A stretch of 64,000 bases of DNA from CAZCPB01 sp044223975 (GTDB lineage Bacteria; Planctomycetota; Phycisphaerae; Phycisphaerales; UBA1924), in contig JBGALI010000017.1 in assembly GCA_044223975.1 (NCBI GenBank), forward strand, positions 61,676 through 125,675, in the 5' to 3' direction. Of the stretch, positions 24,594 through 32,295 are shown one piece after another; position 1 is the stretch's first letter, and the number at the start of each line of letters is the position of its first letter. Under the pieces are notes generated by a model. The model saw nothing but the letters and a program-made list of their open reading frames with translations. It was not told the origin of the DNA and ran no database searches. The position numbers were made by a program, and so were the translations under genes.

Positions 24594-26093
24594 ATGGCCT
24601 CCCAGAACATCCTTCAGGCCCCGACGGGCACGCGCGACCTCTACCCCATCGAAGCTGCCCGCCGCCGCTTCATTACCGAGGCATGGCGCCGAGTCTCCAT
24701 CAACCACGGCTTCGAAGAGATCGACGGACCCACCTTCGAGACCACCGAGCTCTACACCAAGAAGTCCGGCGAGGGCATCGTCTCCGAGATCTTCGGCGTC
24801 TTCAGCGGCAAGGACGAAGCGGGTGTAAAGGCCCTGGGCGAGAAGCTCGCCCGCGGCGAGGACGCCCCCGCGCCCTACGCCTTACGCCCCGAGTTCACGC
24901 CCACCCTCGCCCGCATGTACGCGGCAAAGGCCGCGAGCCTCCCCAAGCCGACGAAGTGGTTCAGTGTGGGGCCGTACTTCCGTGCTGAGCGGCCGCAGCG
25001 CGGGAGGTTGAGGGAGTTTTTGCAGTGGAACGCTGATGTGATCGGACTTCCGAGCGAGTTGAGTGGTGACGCCGCGATTCGGGCAAGACGGGAAGCCGAT
25101 GCCGACACAATTTCCTGTGTTGCCGAACTACTGATCTCGCTCGGCCTGTCTTCGCAAGACGTAACTATCAGAATCAATGATCGGGAAGCTTTCACCAGCG
25201 TGCTTGAGTCAAATGGTGTCTCGCCTGAACACCATCAGGCAACGCTCATGCTGCTGGATCGAATCGGCAAGATTCCCGAGGCCGACGCTCGGCGACAGGC
25301 CGAAGCACTCGGCATTCCACTGTCCTTGCAGGTGTGGTTTTTCGGAAACGTAACTTCTTCGCATGGCGAGCTCGCATCACCGCTTGAGTCGGCAATGCCC
25401 ATCGTTTCGGATACTCAGATCGTGCTCAAGCAGTGGGAATCAAGGCTTCTCCCTCTTCAAGAAGAACTCGCCGCACGTGGTCTACCCGAGAAGATGGTTC
25501 AAACTGACATCAAGATTGTCCGCGGCCTCGCCTACTACACCGGCACCGTCTTCGAAGTCATCGTCGACAACGAGCGAGCCGTTGCCGGCGGCGGTCGCTA
25601 CGACAACCTGATCGAACTCTTCGGCGGTCCGCCCACGCCCGCGGTCGGCTTCGGCATGGGCGATGTCGTCCTCTCACTCGTCCTTCAAGACAAGGACCTG
25701 ATGCCGAGCGACGCCGAGCTCATGGGCCTCGTCGGCCAGTCCCCCGACGTCTTCGTCATCTCCAGCGGCAGCTCCGAAGCCGAATCCCAAATCCCCAAGC
25801 TCCTCGCCACGCTACGCCGCGGCACCCCGCGCACTCCTTCGACAGAGGACTCGGGACCCAGGACCCAGAACTCTTTCTCCCCCGGCCTCCACGCCCGCCG
25901 CTCCTACAAGACCACCAAGAACGTCAGCAAGCTCTTCCAGGAAGCCGCCAAGGCCGGCGCGCGCTTTGCCGTCATCATCGGGGGCGACTCGACCGCCAAG
26001 CTCAAGGACATGACCACCGGCGCCCAAGATGACCGAACTTACACCTTCGAAGAACTCCCCGCCGAACTCCGCCGCCGCCTGAACCGCGGGTGA
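24594..26093 (+). CDS. hisS: histidyl-tRNA synthetase
   Basis: A 499-residue class II aminoacyl-tRNA synthetase that charges tRNA-His. Motif 1 region (GFEEIDGPTFETTELY), motif 2 (FRAERPQRGRLREFLQWN), the histidine-binding IVRGLAYYTGTVFEV loop, motif 3 (AVGFGMGDVVLSL) and a C-terminal anticodon-binding domain ending near AVIIGGDSTAKLKDM are all present. Two oddities are visible. Bases about 24950-25500 use many A/T-ending codons, unlike both ends of the gene. Residues 410-431 are a Thr/Pro/Ser-rich insertion inside the anticodon-binding domain. Length exceeds the usual 420-450 residues partly for this reason. Start ATG 24594 is followed by the expected PTGTRDLYP. Confidence 0.94.
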   Translation: MASQNILQAPTGTRDLYPIEAARRRFITEAWRRVSINHGFEEIDGPTFETTELYTKKSGEGIVSEIFGVFSGKDEAGVKALGEKLARGEDAPAPYALRPEFTPTLARMYAAKAASLPKPTKWFSVGPYFRAERPQRGRLREFLQWNADVIGLPSELSGDAAIRARREADADTISCVAELLISLGLSSQDVTIRINDREAFTSVLESNGVSPEHHQATLMLLDRIGKIPEADARRQAEALGIPLSLQVWFFGNVTSSHGELASPLESAMPIVSDTQIVLKQWESRLLPLQEELAARGLPEKMVQTDIKIVRGLAYYTGTVFEVIVDNERAVAGGGRYDNLIELFGGPPTPAVGFGMGDVVLSLVLQDKDLMPSDAELMGLVGQSPDVFVISSGSSEAESQIPKLLATLRRGTPRTPSTEDSGPRTQNSFSPGLHARRSYKTTKNVSKLFQEAAKAGARFAVIIGGDSTAKLKDMTTGAQDDRTYTFEELPAELRRRLNRG

Positions 26094-26106
26094 GGCGACG
26101 CCGGGG

Positions 26107-26192
26107 CGGGGCTTCTCCGGCCCCGCGCTCCGAGATTCGTCCGGCCAAGCGCTTCGAGCGTTGCTACGCAGTTGAGGGGGCTGAAAGCCCCC
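26107..26192. other. two hairpins in the hisS-tilS gap
   Basis: Two inverted repeats lie in the 260-base gap. The first, at 26107-26125, is CGGGGC/GCCCCG with a 7-base loop. The second, at 26176-26192, is GGGGGCT/AGCCCCC with a GAA loop. Neither has a T-run. They may slow or end hisS transcription or stabilise the mRNA end. The rest of the gap shows no gene. Confidence 0.45.
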
Positions 26193-26353
26193 GCCCCGGG
26201 CCGTGACGTCGCCGCGATTGCTTCTGGTTCGTGAGCTAAGTTTCGTTCCCGCATGATATTGCAGCGCATCACGCCTACCCTTCTTTCCACGATTCGCGAG
26301 AACCGTGCGCCGCGGCGCTAGGGAAGAGATACCCCTCTCCCCTAAGATTCCCC

Positions 26354-27418
26354 GTGAAAAACATCCCAATCGACCTCACCACGTTTCGGCGCAACCGCGC
26401 CGCCCGCGACCTCGTCCGCTCCTGGCGTTCGCTCGCCGGTGGCACCGCCGCGCGCGATGATGAACGCCCCACGCTCGTTGCCTGCTCCGGCGGCGCCGAC
26501 TCGTCAGCCCTCGCGATTGTCCTTTCCTTGGTCCCCGCGGCCAAGGTCATCCTCGCGCACGTCGTTCACGACATGCGCCCCTCCGAAGAAGCCCTCGCCG
26601 ATCGCGACGCCGTCCGCGCCCTCGCCGAGCGCCTCGGCCGTCCCTTCGTCGAAGCCTTCGTCTCCGTCAAGAACTCCCGCGGCAACGCCGAGAGCGTTGC
26701 CCGCACCAAGCGCTACCGCGCTCTCGCGCGACTCGCGCGACAGAACAACTGCCCCTACGTCGCCGTGGCTCACCAGGGCGACGACCTCCTCGAGACCATG
26801 CTCATGCGCCTGCTGCGCGGCGCCGGCCCTCGCGGTCTCGCGGCCATCGCGCCCTCGCGCCCGCTCACCGCGTCCGTCACGCTCATCCGCCCCATGCTCG
26901 CGCTCTCCCGTACCGACAGCGAGCGCCTCTGCCGCGCCGCGGCATGGACATGGTGCGAAGACCGCACCAACTCCGATCCCTCGCGCTTCCGCGCCGCGCT
27001 GCGTTCTCGCGTCACGCCGATCCTCAAGGAACTCTCATCTCGCGCCATCCAGCGCGTGAGCGCCAGCGCCCAGGTCCTCCGCGAGACGGCCGACTACATC
27101 GCCGGTCGCGCCAAGCTCGTCCTCGACGAGGGCCGCGCCCCCGCGATCGCCAGCGCGGCGCCCGCTTCCGGACAGGCTCTCTCCTGGTCGCGCGACCGCC
27201 TGCGCGGCATCGACCCGGCCGTGCTCAGCGAGGTCGTCCGTCAATCCGCGGCAGAACTCTGCGGCGGCCGCTCCCGCGACCGGCTCAGCCACGTCACGCT
27301 CCGGCGCGTGCGCGACGCCGTCCTTGACGGCACGGGCGGCGAGCGTCAATTCAGCGTCGCGGGCGTGCGCATCGTCGTCCGCGCATCAGAGGTCGAACTC
27401 TGCCGCGGAGCCGCCTGA
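26354..27418 (+). CDS. tilS: tRNA(Ile)-lysidine synthase TilS
   Basis: A 354-residue N-type ATP pyrophosphatase that converts C34 of tRNA-Ile(CAU) to lysidine so that it reads AUA. The PP-loop SGGADS is at residues 45-50, with the family's VHDMRPSEEALADRDAV and AHQGDDLLETMLMRLLRGAGPRGL (ATP/tRNA contact) following. RPMLALSRTDSERLC and WCEDRTNSDPSRFRAALR continue the TilS-specific part, whereas GuaA-like enzymes lack these. The start is GTG at 26354. It is followed directly (stop TGA abutting ATG) by a small receiver-like gene. Confidence 0.92.
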   Translation: MKNIPIDLTTFRRNRAARDLVRSWRSLAGGTAARDDERPTLVACSGGADSSALAIVLSLVPAAKVILAHVVHDMRPSEEALADRDAVRALAERLGRPFVEAFVSVKNSRGNAESVARTKRYRALARLARQNNCPYVAVAHQGDDLLETMLMRLLRGAGPRGLAAIAPSRPLTASVTLIRPMLALSRTDSERLCRAAAWTWCEDRTNSDPSRFRAALRSRVTPILKELSSRAIQRVSASAQVLRETADYIAGRAKLVLDEGRAPAIASAAPASGQALSWSRDRLRGIDPAVLSEVVRQSAAELCGGRSRDRLSHVTLRRVRDAVLDGTGGERQFSVAGVRIVVRASEVELCRGAA

Positions 27419-27808
27419 ATGAGCGCCGGGCCCCGCGTGCTCCTGGTCGGCCACTGCGTCCCCGACGCCTACGCGCTCAAGTCCGCCGTCCGCCGCGCGC
27501 TCGGCGAGCTGGAGATCGTCTCGGTCGACTCCGACGCCGAGCTCGCCCGGCGCCTCGCTGGCGCGAACCTGCTCCTGGTCAACCGGGTGCTGGACGGCGA
27601 CTTCCCCGACGACACCGGCATCGAACTGGTTGCGCGACTGGCATCGTCGGGCGTCCCCGCGATGCTCGTGAGCAACTTTCCCGATGCGCAGGCCGCCGCC
27701 GTCGCCGCGGGCGCCCGCCCCGGATTCGGAAAGAAGGACATGAACTCCGAACGCACCGCCGCGATTCTCCGCGAAGCCGTCAAACCCGCGCGCGACGACA
27801 AGCCGTGA
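27419..27808 (+). CDS. degenerate response-regulator receiver-like protein
   Basis: A 129-residue single-domain protein with the alternating strand/helix pattern of a CheY-like receiver. It has RVLLVGHCVPDAY (strand 1), LLLVNRVLDGDF (strand 3), VPAMLVSNFPDAQAAAVAAGA (strand 4/helix 4) and PGFGKKDM, where the conserved Lys would sit. The phospho-acceptor Asp expected at the end of strand 3 appears replaced (VNR), so it is probably not phosphorylated in the normal way. Its ATG abuts the tilS stop, implying translational coupling. No histidine kinase is near. An unrelated Rossmann-like fold is possible. Confidence 0.7.
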   Translation: MSAGPRVLLVGHCVPDAYALKSAVRRALGELEIVSVDSDAELARRLAGANLLLVNRVLDGDFPDDTGIELVARLASSGVPAMLVSNFPDAQAAAVAAGARPGFGKKDMNSERTAAILREAVKPARDDKP

Positions 27809-27849
27809 CGAATCCGTCACTGCGTCACTGCGTCGCTTCTACCCCGCCC

Positions 27850-28812
27850 TCACCACACCGCGTTCACGACCGCGATCGCGACCATGGAGAAGAGCAGCAG
27901 CGGCAGGTGCATGATCGAGCCGAAGAACACGGTCCGGGCCGACTCGCGGGTGCGCCGCGTGATCAGCTTGTACGCCAGCCACTGGAAGGCCACGCCGCTG
28001 ATCCCCGACACGATCAGGTACGGCATCCCCAGCGTCGGCACGAGCACGCCCGGCGCCATGGTGGCGGGCAGCAGCAGCAGCGACCACAGCCCGACCGTCG
28101 CGACCGTCCTCGCCTCGCCGTTGCGCACCGTCGGCATCACGCAGAACCCGCCCTTGGCGTAATCGTCGCGGTACATCCACGCGATGGCCAGGAAGTGGGG
28201 CACCTGCCACACCGTCATGAGGATGAATAGCGAGAGCCCGCCAGGGTCGAGCACCGACGCCAGACCGGCCGATCCGACGCCAGCCTTGGCCGCGGTCCAG
28301 CCGATGAGCGGGGGCAGCGAGCCCGGGATCGTTCCCACGAACGTCGCCATCGGCGTCCGCACCTTCATGGGCGTGTAGATCAGCACGTACACCAGAACGC
28401 ACGCCAGGGAGAGCAGCGCGGGCACGAGCCCCGAGAAGACCGCCAGCACCGCCACGCCCAGCGCGCTCAGCACCAGGCCCGTCCGCATCACGGCCAGCGG
28501 CGACAGTCGCCCCTGCGGCAGCGGACGCCGCGAGGTGCGAGACATGGCGGCGTCACGCGCTCGCTCGATCCACTGGTTCAGCGCGTTGGCCCCCGCGGCA
28601 GACAGGGCGGTCCCGACCAGGCACGCCATGGCGCTGACGATCAGTTCGCGGAGCGTCCACGATCTTCCGACCGCCGCCAGCACGAACCCGACCGCCGCGG
28701 TGATGGTCACCAGGCGCGTGATCCCGGGCTTGGTCGTCTCGACGAGGCTGCGCACGACGCCGACGCGGGGCTGCTCGAGGGCGCTCACGCTGACGGTTGC
28801 CGTGCTGCTCAC
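27850..28812 (-). CDS. ctaB: protoheme IX farnesyltransferase (heme O synthase)
   Basis: A 320-residue UbiA-superfamily membrane prenyltransferase that attaches a farnesyl group to heme B, giving heme O for terminal oxidases. The prenyl-diphosphate/Mg site is NALNQWIERARDAAMSRTSR with the family pattern NxxxExxxD...RTxxRP, and the second site is WQVPHFLAIAWMYRDDYAKG. Eight or nine membrane segments are predicted. The start is GTG at 28812. No cytochrome oxidase genes are adjacent, which is unusual since ctaB often sits in a cox cluster. Confidence 0.94.
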   Translation of the reverse strand: MSSTATVSVSALEQPRVGVVRSLVETTKPGITRLVTITAAVGFVLAAVGRSWTLRELIVSAMACLVGTALSAAGANALNQWIERARDAAMSRTSRRPLPQGRLSPLAVMRTGLVLSALGVAVLAVFSGLVPALLSLACVLVYVLIYTPMKVRTPMATFVGTIPGSLPPLIGWTAAKAGVGSAGLASVLDPGGLSLFILMTVWQVPHFLAIAWMYRDDYAKGGFCVMPTVRNGEARTVATVGLWSLLLLPATMAPGVLVPTLGMPYLIVSGISGVAFQWLAYKLITRRTRESARTVFFGSIMHLPLLLFSMVAIAVVNAVW

Positions 28813-28906
28813 TCAGGACGCTCCAATCCCGCGCCCGGGCGCGGCCGAACCCCCAAAACAAGACGCCATGATAGTCCCCCGCCGGGCCGGCATCGCCGCG
28901 CGATCT

Positions 28907-30172
28907 TCATCGGGCCGGGGCGGGGGAAGGCACCTGTGCGGGTGCTGATCCGGGGAGGGCCGGCAGCACGAGTTCGGCCCACACCGGGAAGTGATCGCTG
29001 GGGAGGGCCGACCCGGGCGGCCCCGGGGCGATCCGCCACATGCCGCAGCGGGCAATGTCGATCTGCTTGGAGGGCAGGACATAGTCGACCCGCATCTTGA
29101 ACATGGCGGTGTCGGTGGCCTCGAGGCCGGGGATCTCCGTGTCCGAGACCGGCGTGCAGGTCGCGTTGACCCGGGGGTTGGCCAAGAGCAGCGTTCCGAT
29201 CGGTTCCTTGAAGTTGTCTCCCTTGTTGCGGTCGGCGTTGAGGTCGCCCATGATCACGAACCACGAGCCCTCCGCAAGTCCGCCGGGCGTGTTGGTGTCG
29301 TCGACGATGTAGGGCTCGCTGTTGATGTAGTCGGCCCAGAAGCGGATCTCGTCGTGGTTGCGCCGGGCGTTGCGCTTCTCGGGCCCGTCGAAGGCCGGCG
29401 GTGTCGGGTGGCTGCACAGGAAGTGAAGCACGGCCCCGCCGGGCATCTCGACGGGCACGTCCCAGTGGCTCTTGGAGCTGAGGCGCACGACCTGACGCTC
29501 GGCGTCCGTGAACCACGGCGTGCCGTCGGCCCGGGCGGGCAGGTGGGCGCCGGGCATGTAGTCCCAAGGCAGCAGCCGGAAGGTGCGGACGCGGTCGGTG
29601 AGGATCTTGAGCCGTTCGTCGACGAGGAGCGCCATGCCGTACTGTCCGGGGAAGGTGCCGAAACCCCAGCAGTCGCCGGCGTAGGCAAGTGCTTCGGGCG
29701 AGGCCTGCGTGCCGCGGGGTGGCACGGCGGGGTAGTCGCTCACCACGGTCCCGTTGCGGTCGAGGTCGAGCCCGCTCGATTGCCCGGTGTTGGTGGGGGC
29801 CATGAACGCGCGGTAGCGGAGGGGACGGACGTCCGGGGCCTGCGGCACCGCCAGGAAGTTGTCGGCAAAGAGCTGGGCGTTGCGCCCGGGCGCCGAGCCG
29901 GCTTTGAAGCCCGGGGCGCCCGGCGCGTCGTAGGCGATCTCGCTGAGCAGGAGAACGCTGGGGCGGACGCGCTGGATGATCTCGGCGATGCGCCTGAGGC
30001 GAGGGTTGGCGGGGTTGCTGATCTCGTCGGTGCGGGCGTCTTCGATGTTGAACTCGGCGACGCGGACCGTCAGGCGATCCTGAGCGCCGGCGAGCGCTGC
30101 GCAAAGGCATTGAACGAGGCACGCGGCGAGCACCGCGCCGGGCAGGCGTCGCGACGGTCGGATGGGGTTCAT
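28907..30172 (-). CDS. secreted endonuclease/exonuclease/phosphatase-family protein
   Basis: A 421-residue exported protein of the EEP superfamily (DNase I / inositol phosphatase fold). After a signal peptide (about residues 1-30, cleavage near LAGA/Q) come VAEFNIEDAR with the metal-binding Asn, LLLSEI with the metal-binding Glu, MGDLNADRNKGDN with the catalytic Asp-x-Asn, and SDHFPVWAEL with the final Asp-His pair. All catalytic residues are present. It could cleave extracellular nucleic acid or a phosphoester for phosphate scavenging. ATG at 30172 is chosen because the longer frame would run into the tRNA gene. Confidence 0.86.
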   Translation of the reverse strand: MNPIRPSRRLPGAVLAACLVQCLCAALAGAQDRLTVRVAEFNIEDARTDEISNPANPRLRRIAEIIQRVRPSVLLLSEIAYDAPGAPGFKAGSAPGRNAQLFADNFLAVPQAPDVRPLRYRAFMAPTNTGQSSGLDLDRNGTVVSDYPAVPPRGTQASPEALAYAGDCWGFGTFPGQYGMALLVDERLKILTDRVRTFRLLPWDYMPGAHLPARADGTPWFTDAERQVVRLSSKSHWDVPVEMPGGAVLHFLCSHPTPPAFDGPEKRNARRNHDEIRFWADYINSEPYIVDDTNTPGGLAEGSWFVIMGDLNADRNKGDNFKEPIGTLLLANPRVNATCTPVSDTEIPGLEATDTAMFKMRVDYVLPSKQIDIARCGMWRIAPGPPGSALPSDHFPVWAELVLPALPGSAPAQVPSPAPAR

Positions 30173-30217
30173 GCTGAGCGGCTCCTCCGTGAGCGGCGAC
30201 GGCACGGTCGTCGCAAG

Positions 30218-30291
30218 CACCCCCGGCTGGATTCGAACCAGCGACCAACGGATTAGAAATCCGTTGCTCTGTCCAACTGAGCTACGGGGGC
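30218..30291 (-). tRNA. tRNA-Arg(UCU)
   Basis: On the complement, a full cloverleaf can be read: acceptor GCCCCCG, D-arm with AGCUCAGUUGGACAGAGC, anticodon stem ACGGA/UCCGU with loop UUUCUAA (anticodon UCU, reads AGA/AGG), T-arm GGUUCGAAUCC, and 3' acceptor strand CGGGGGU followed by discriminator G. The first acceptor pair is G-U rather than G-C. The CCA end is not encoded. The gene lies between the EEP-family gene and the DUF11 lipoprotein. Confidence 0.96.
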
Positions 30292-30337
30292 GTTCCGGAC
30301 CAGTTTATGCGGGCCGCGTGGCCGGAACGCGTCCACG

Positions 30338-30372
30338 AAAAAAGGCGGCGGGCCATGGAGCCCGCCGCCTTT
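30338..30372 (-). terminator. Rho-independent terminator of the DUF11 lipoprotein gene
   Basis: A perfect 13-bp inverted repeat (30341-30353 with 30360-30372, 6-base loop), GC-rich with AAA/TTT ends, is followed on the minus strand by a run of six T (complement of 30338-30343). It lies 40 bases after the stop of the DUF11 gene, the classical form of an intrinsic terminator. Confidence 0.9.
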
Positions 30373-30412
30373 GAAGTTGTCGATCACAGGTGCGCCCGGG
30401 GCGCCTCATGAC

Positions 30413-32032
30413 TTACTTGGGGATGTAGTTGACCTGCTCGTCGTTGCGGACGGTGCGGGTGATGTCGCAGCTGGTGCTGGACTTGATCAGCCACTCGCCT
30501 TCCTTGGTGCCCTTGACGTTGATCTTGATCTTGACGATCTGACCGACCTTGAGGGTGCCGATCTTGAAGGTGATGTTCTGGCCGTTGGCGGTGGCGCCGT
30601 TCCAGTCGCTGGAGACGTAAGAGAGGCCTTCGTCGAGCTCGGCGGTCATCGCGACGTTGGGCAGGTCGACCTGGCCCTGGTTGCGGACCTCGTAGAGGAA
30701 GGTGTGGCCGTCGCCGATCGGGACGACGCCGTTGTCGTCGGTGATCTGCGTGCCGATGTCGGGCGAGCCCTTCACGGTGACCGTGCAGGAGTCGGTGACG
30801 GCGGGGGCGCAGGTGCAGGTCGCCGTGGCGGTGGTCTGCAGCGAGCCGATGCCCGTGGCGATGCCGGTGAAGCTGAAGGTCTTGGTCTCCTTCGGGGCCA
30901 TGTTGCCGATGTTCCAGCTCACGTTGCCGCCAGCGGCGGTGCCGCCCATGTCGGCCTTGGTGAAGCTGACGCCGGCCGGGATGGTGGCCGAAACCTTCGC
31001 GTCCTTGCAGTCGGCGTCACCGTTGTTGGTGATGGCGAACTTGAAGGTGGCTTCGCGACCGATCAGGATGTTGCCCGAGCACTCGGCCTTCATGGCCAGA
31101 AGGACCTTGCGGACGACCGTGGTGACGTTGCCGGACTGGGCCGAGAGGCCGCCGTCGGCGGCGACCGACGCCGCGTTGGTGTAGCTGCCGTCCTTGTCGG
31201 CCTTGACGACGACGGTCATCTTCTTCGACTCGCCGCCCGCGAGGGTGCCGAGGTCGTAGGAGACGGCGGTCTTGCCGTCGGTGGTCTTCACGCCGGCGGG
31301 GAGGTTGTCGGTGACCTTCACGTTGCGGGCCGGGCCGGTGCCCGAGTTGGTGACGGTGATGTCGTAGGCCCAGGTCTCGCACAGGCGGCTCTCGGCGGGG
31401 CCGGTCTTGGTGATCGCGAGCGCCGGCTTGACGACGTTGGTCGCGATGCAGAGGAGGCTGTTGTAGGTGACGGTGGCGCAGCTGGTGATCGTGCCGACGC
31501 CGTTGGCCTTGCCGGTCACGGTGACGGTCTTGCTCTCACCGGGGCCGAAGTCGCCGAGGTTCCAGGCGAGGTTCGGCGCGGCAGTGGCCGACTGGGGGTT
31601 GGAGCTGACGACGCTGAAGCCCGAAGCGCACATGTCCTTGAGGGCGACTTCCTTCAGGGTCATGTTGGTGAGGTTGGTGACCTTGTAGGTGTACTGGAAT
31701 TCCTCGCCCGCGACGACCTCGCTCGGGGCGGTGCGCTCAAGCCAGACGGCCGAGGTGGACTTGTCGCCGGTGGGGAAGCCCATCGACGTGCGGACCGTGC
31801 CGTCACCGGTCGGAGCCGGCGCGGGCTTGGCCGCGGGCGCAGGCTTAGCCGCCACGGGCGCCGCCTTGGGCTGCTCGGGCGCCTTCTTGGGTCCGTCAAT
31901 CGGGCTCGGCGCGAAGAGCTGGCTGCTCCGCGGGTCGTATTCCTGGGAGAAGTCGCGATCGGCCTTGCAGCCGACGAGTCCAACGCCTGCGAACAGAGCA
32001 CACACGAGCATGGTTTTGAGCGATTTATTCAT
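30413..32032 (-). CDS. DUF11-repeat lipoprotein, OmcB-like
   Basis: A 539-residue envelope protein. The signal peptide ends in the lipobox LVGC (Cys22), so the protein is probably anchored by lipid. After an Ala/Pro/Lys-rich linker (about residues 45-75) come four or more repeats of the DUF11/COG1361 beta-sandwich. Each has segments such as FQYTYKVTNLTN, YDITVTNSGTGPARNVKVTD and FKFAITNNGDADCKDAKVS, plus conserved Cys residues. This is the build of the Chlamydia cysteine-rich outer-membrane protein OmcB and of planctomycete relatives, suggesting a cell-wall or surface-layer role. It is a single-gene unit with a good AGGAGAG ribosome-binding site, a likely promoter and a strong terminator, consistent with high expression. 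Confidence 0.85.
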   Translation of the reverse strand: MNKSLKTMLVCALFAGVGLVGCKADRDFSQEYDPRSSQLFAPSPIDGPKKAPEQPKAAPVAAKPAPAAKPAPAPTGDGTVRTSMGFPTGDKSTSAVWLERTAPSEVVAGEEFQYTYKVTNLTNMTLKEVALKDMCASGFSVVSSNPQSATAAPNLAWNLGDFGPGESKTVTVTGKANGVGTITSCATVTYNSLLCIATNVVKPALAITKTGPAESRLCETWAYDITVTNSGTGPARNVKVTDNLPAGVKTTDGKTAVSYDLGTLAGGESKKMTVVVKADKDGSYTNAASVAADGGLSAQSGNVTTVVRKVLLAMKAECSGNILIGREATFKFAITNNGDADCKDAKVSATIPAGVSFTKADMGGTAAGGNVSWNIGNMAPKETKTFSFTGIATGIGSLQTTATATCTCAPAVTDSCTVTVKGSPDIGTQITDDNGVVPIGDGHTFLYEVRNQGQVDLPNVAMTAELDEGLSYVSSDWNGATANGQNITFKIGTLKVGQIVKIKINVKGTKEGEWLIKSSTSCDITRTVRNDEQVNYIPK

Positions 32033-32092
32033 AATGAAAACTCTCCTGACGAGTGGTCTTCCCCTCCAAAAAATCTGTTGAAATCGGGCTCA

Positions 32093-32120
32093 AGCATATG
32101 CGTATAAACCGATGCTTCAA
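32093..32120 (-). promoter_or_regulatory. possible sigma70-type promoter of the DUF11 gene
   Basis: On the minus strand TTGAAG (complement of 32115-32120) and TATGCT (complement of 32093-32098) are separated by 16 bases and lie about 60 bases ahead of the ATG, in a distinctly AT-richer stretch. The -35 box matches consensus at four of six bases and the -10 box at four of six. The remainder of the 263-base gap (32033-32295) shows no gene. Confidence 0.45.
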
Positions 32121-32295
32121 GCGATTCGCGGGGTTGGTTCGTGCCCGAACGAGAGGGGTACGGGAACGCGATTGCCCACACGATGCAAGCAACTTGATTG
32201 CAAGCACTTGGAGTGGCGAGCAACCCTTGCGCGTCGGGTGCGGATGCTATCGAATTTGAGAAAGTATTCACGCTCCAATGGAATCGCCGGGTCGA

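Noticed and set aside
30173..30220. Earlier start for the secreted EEP-family protein
   Set aside because: It would reach into the tRNA-Arg gene and put extra residues before a normal signal peptide.
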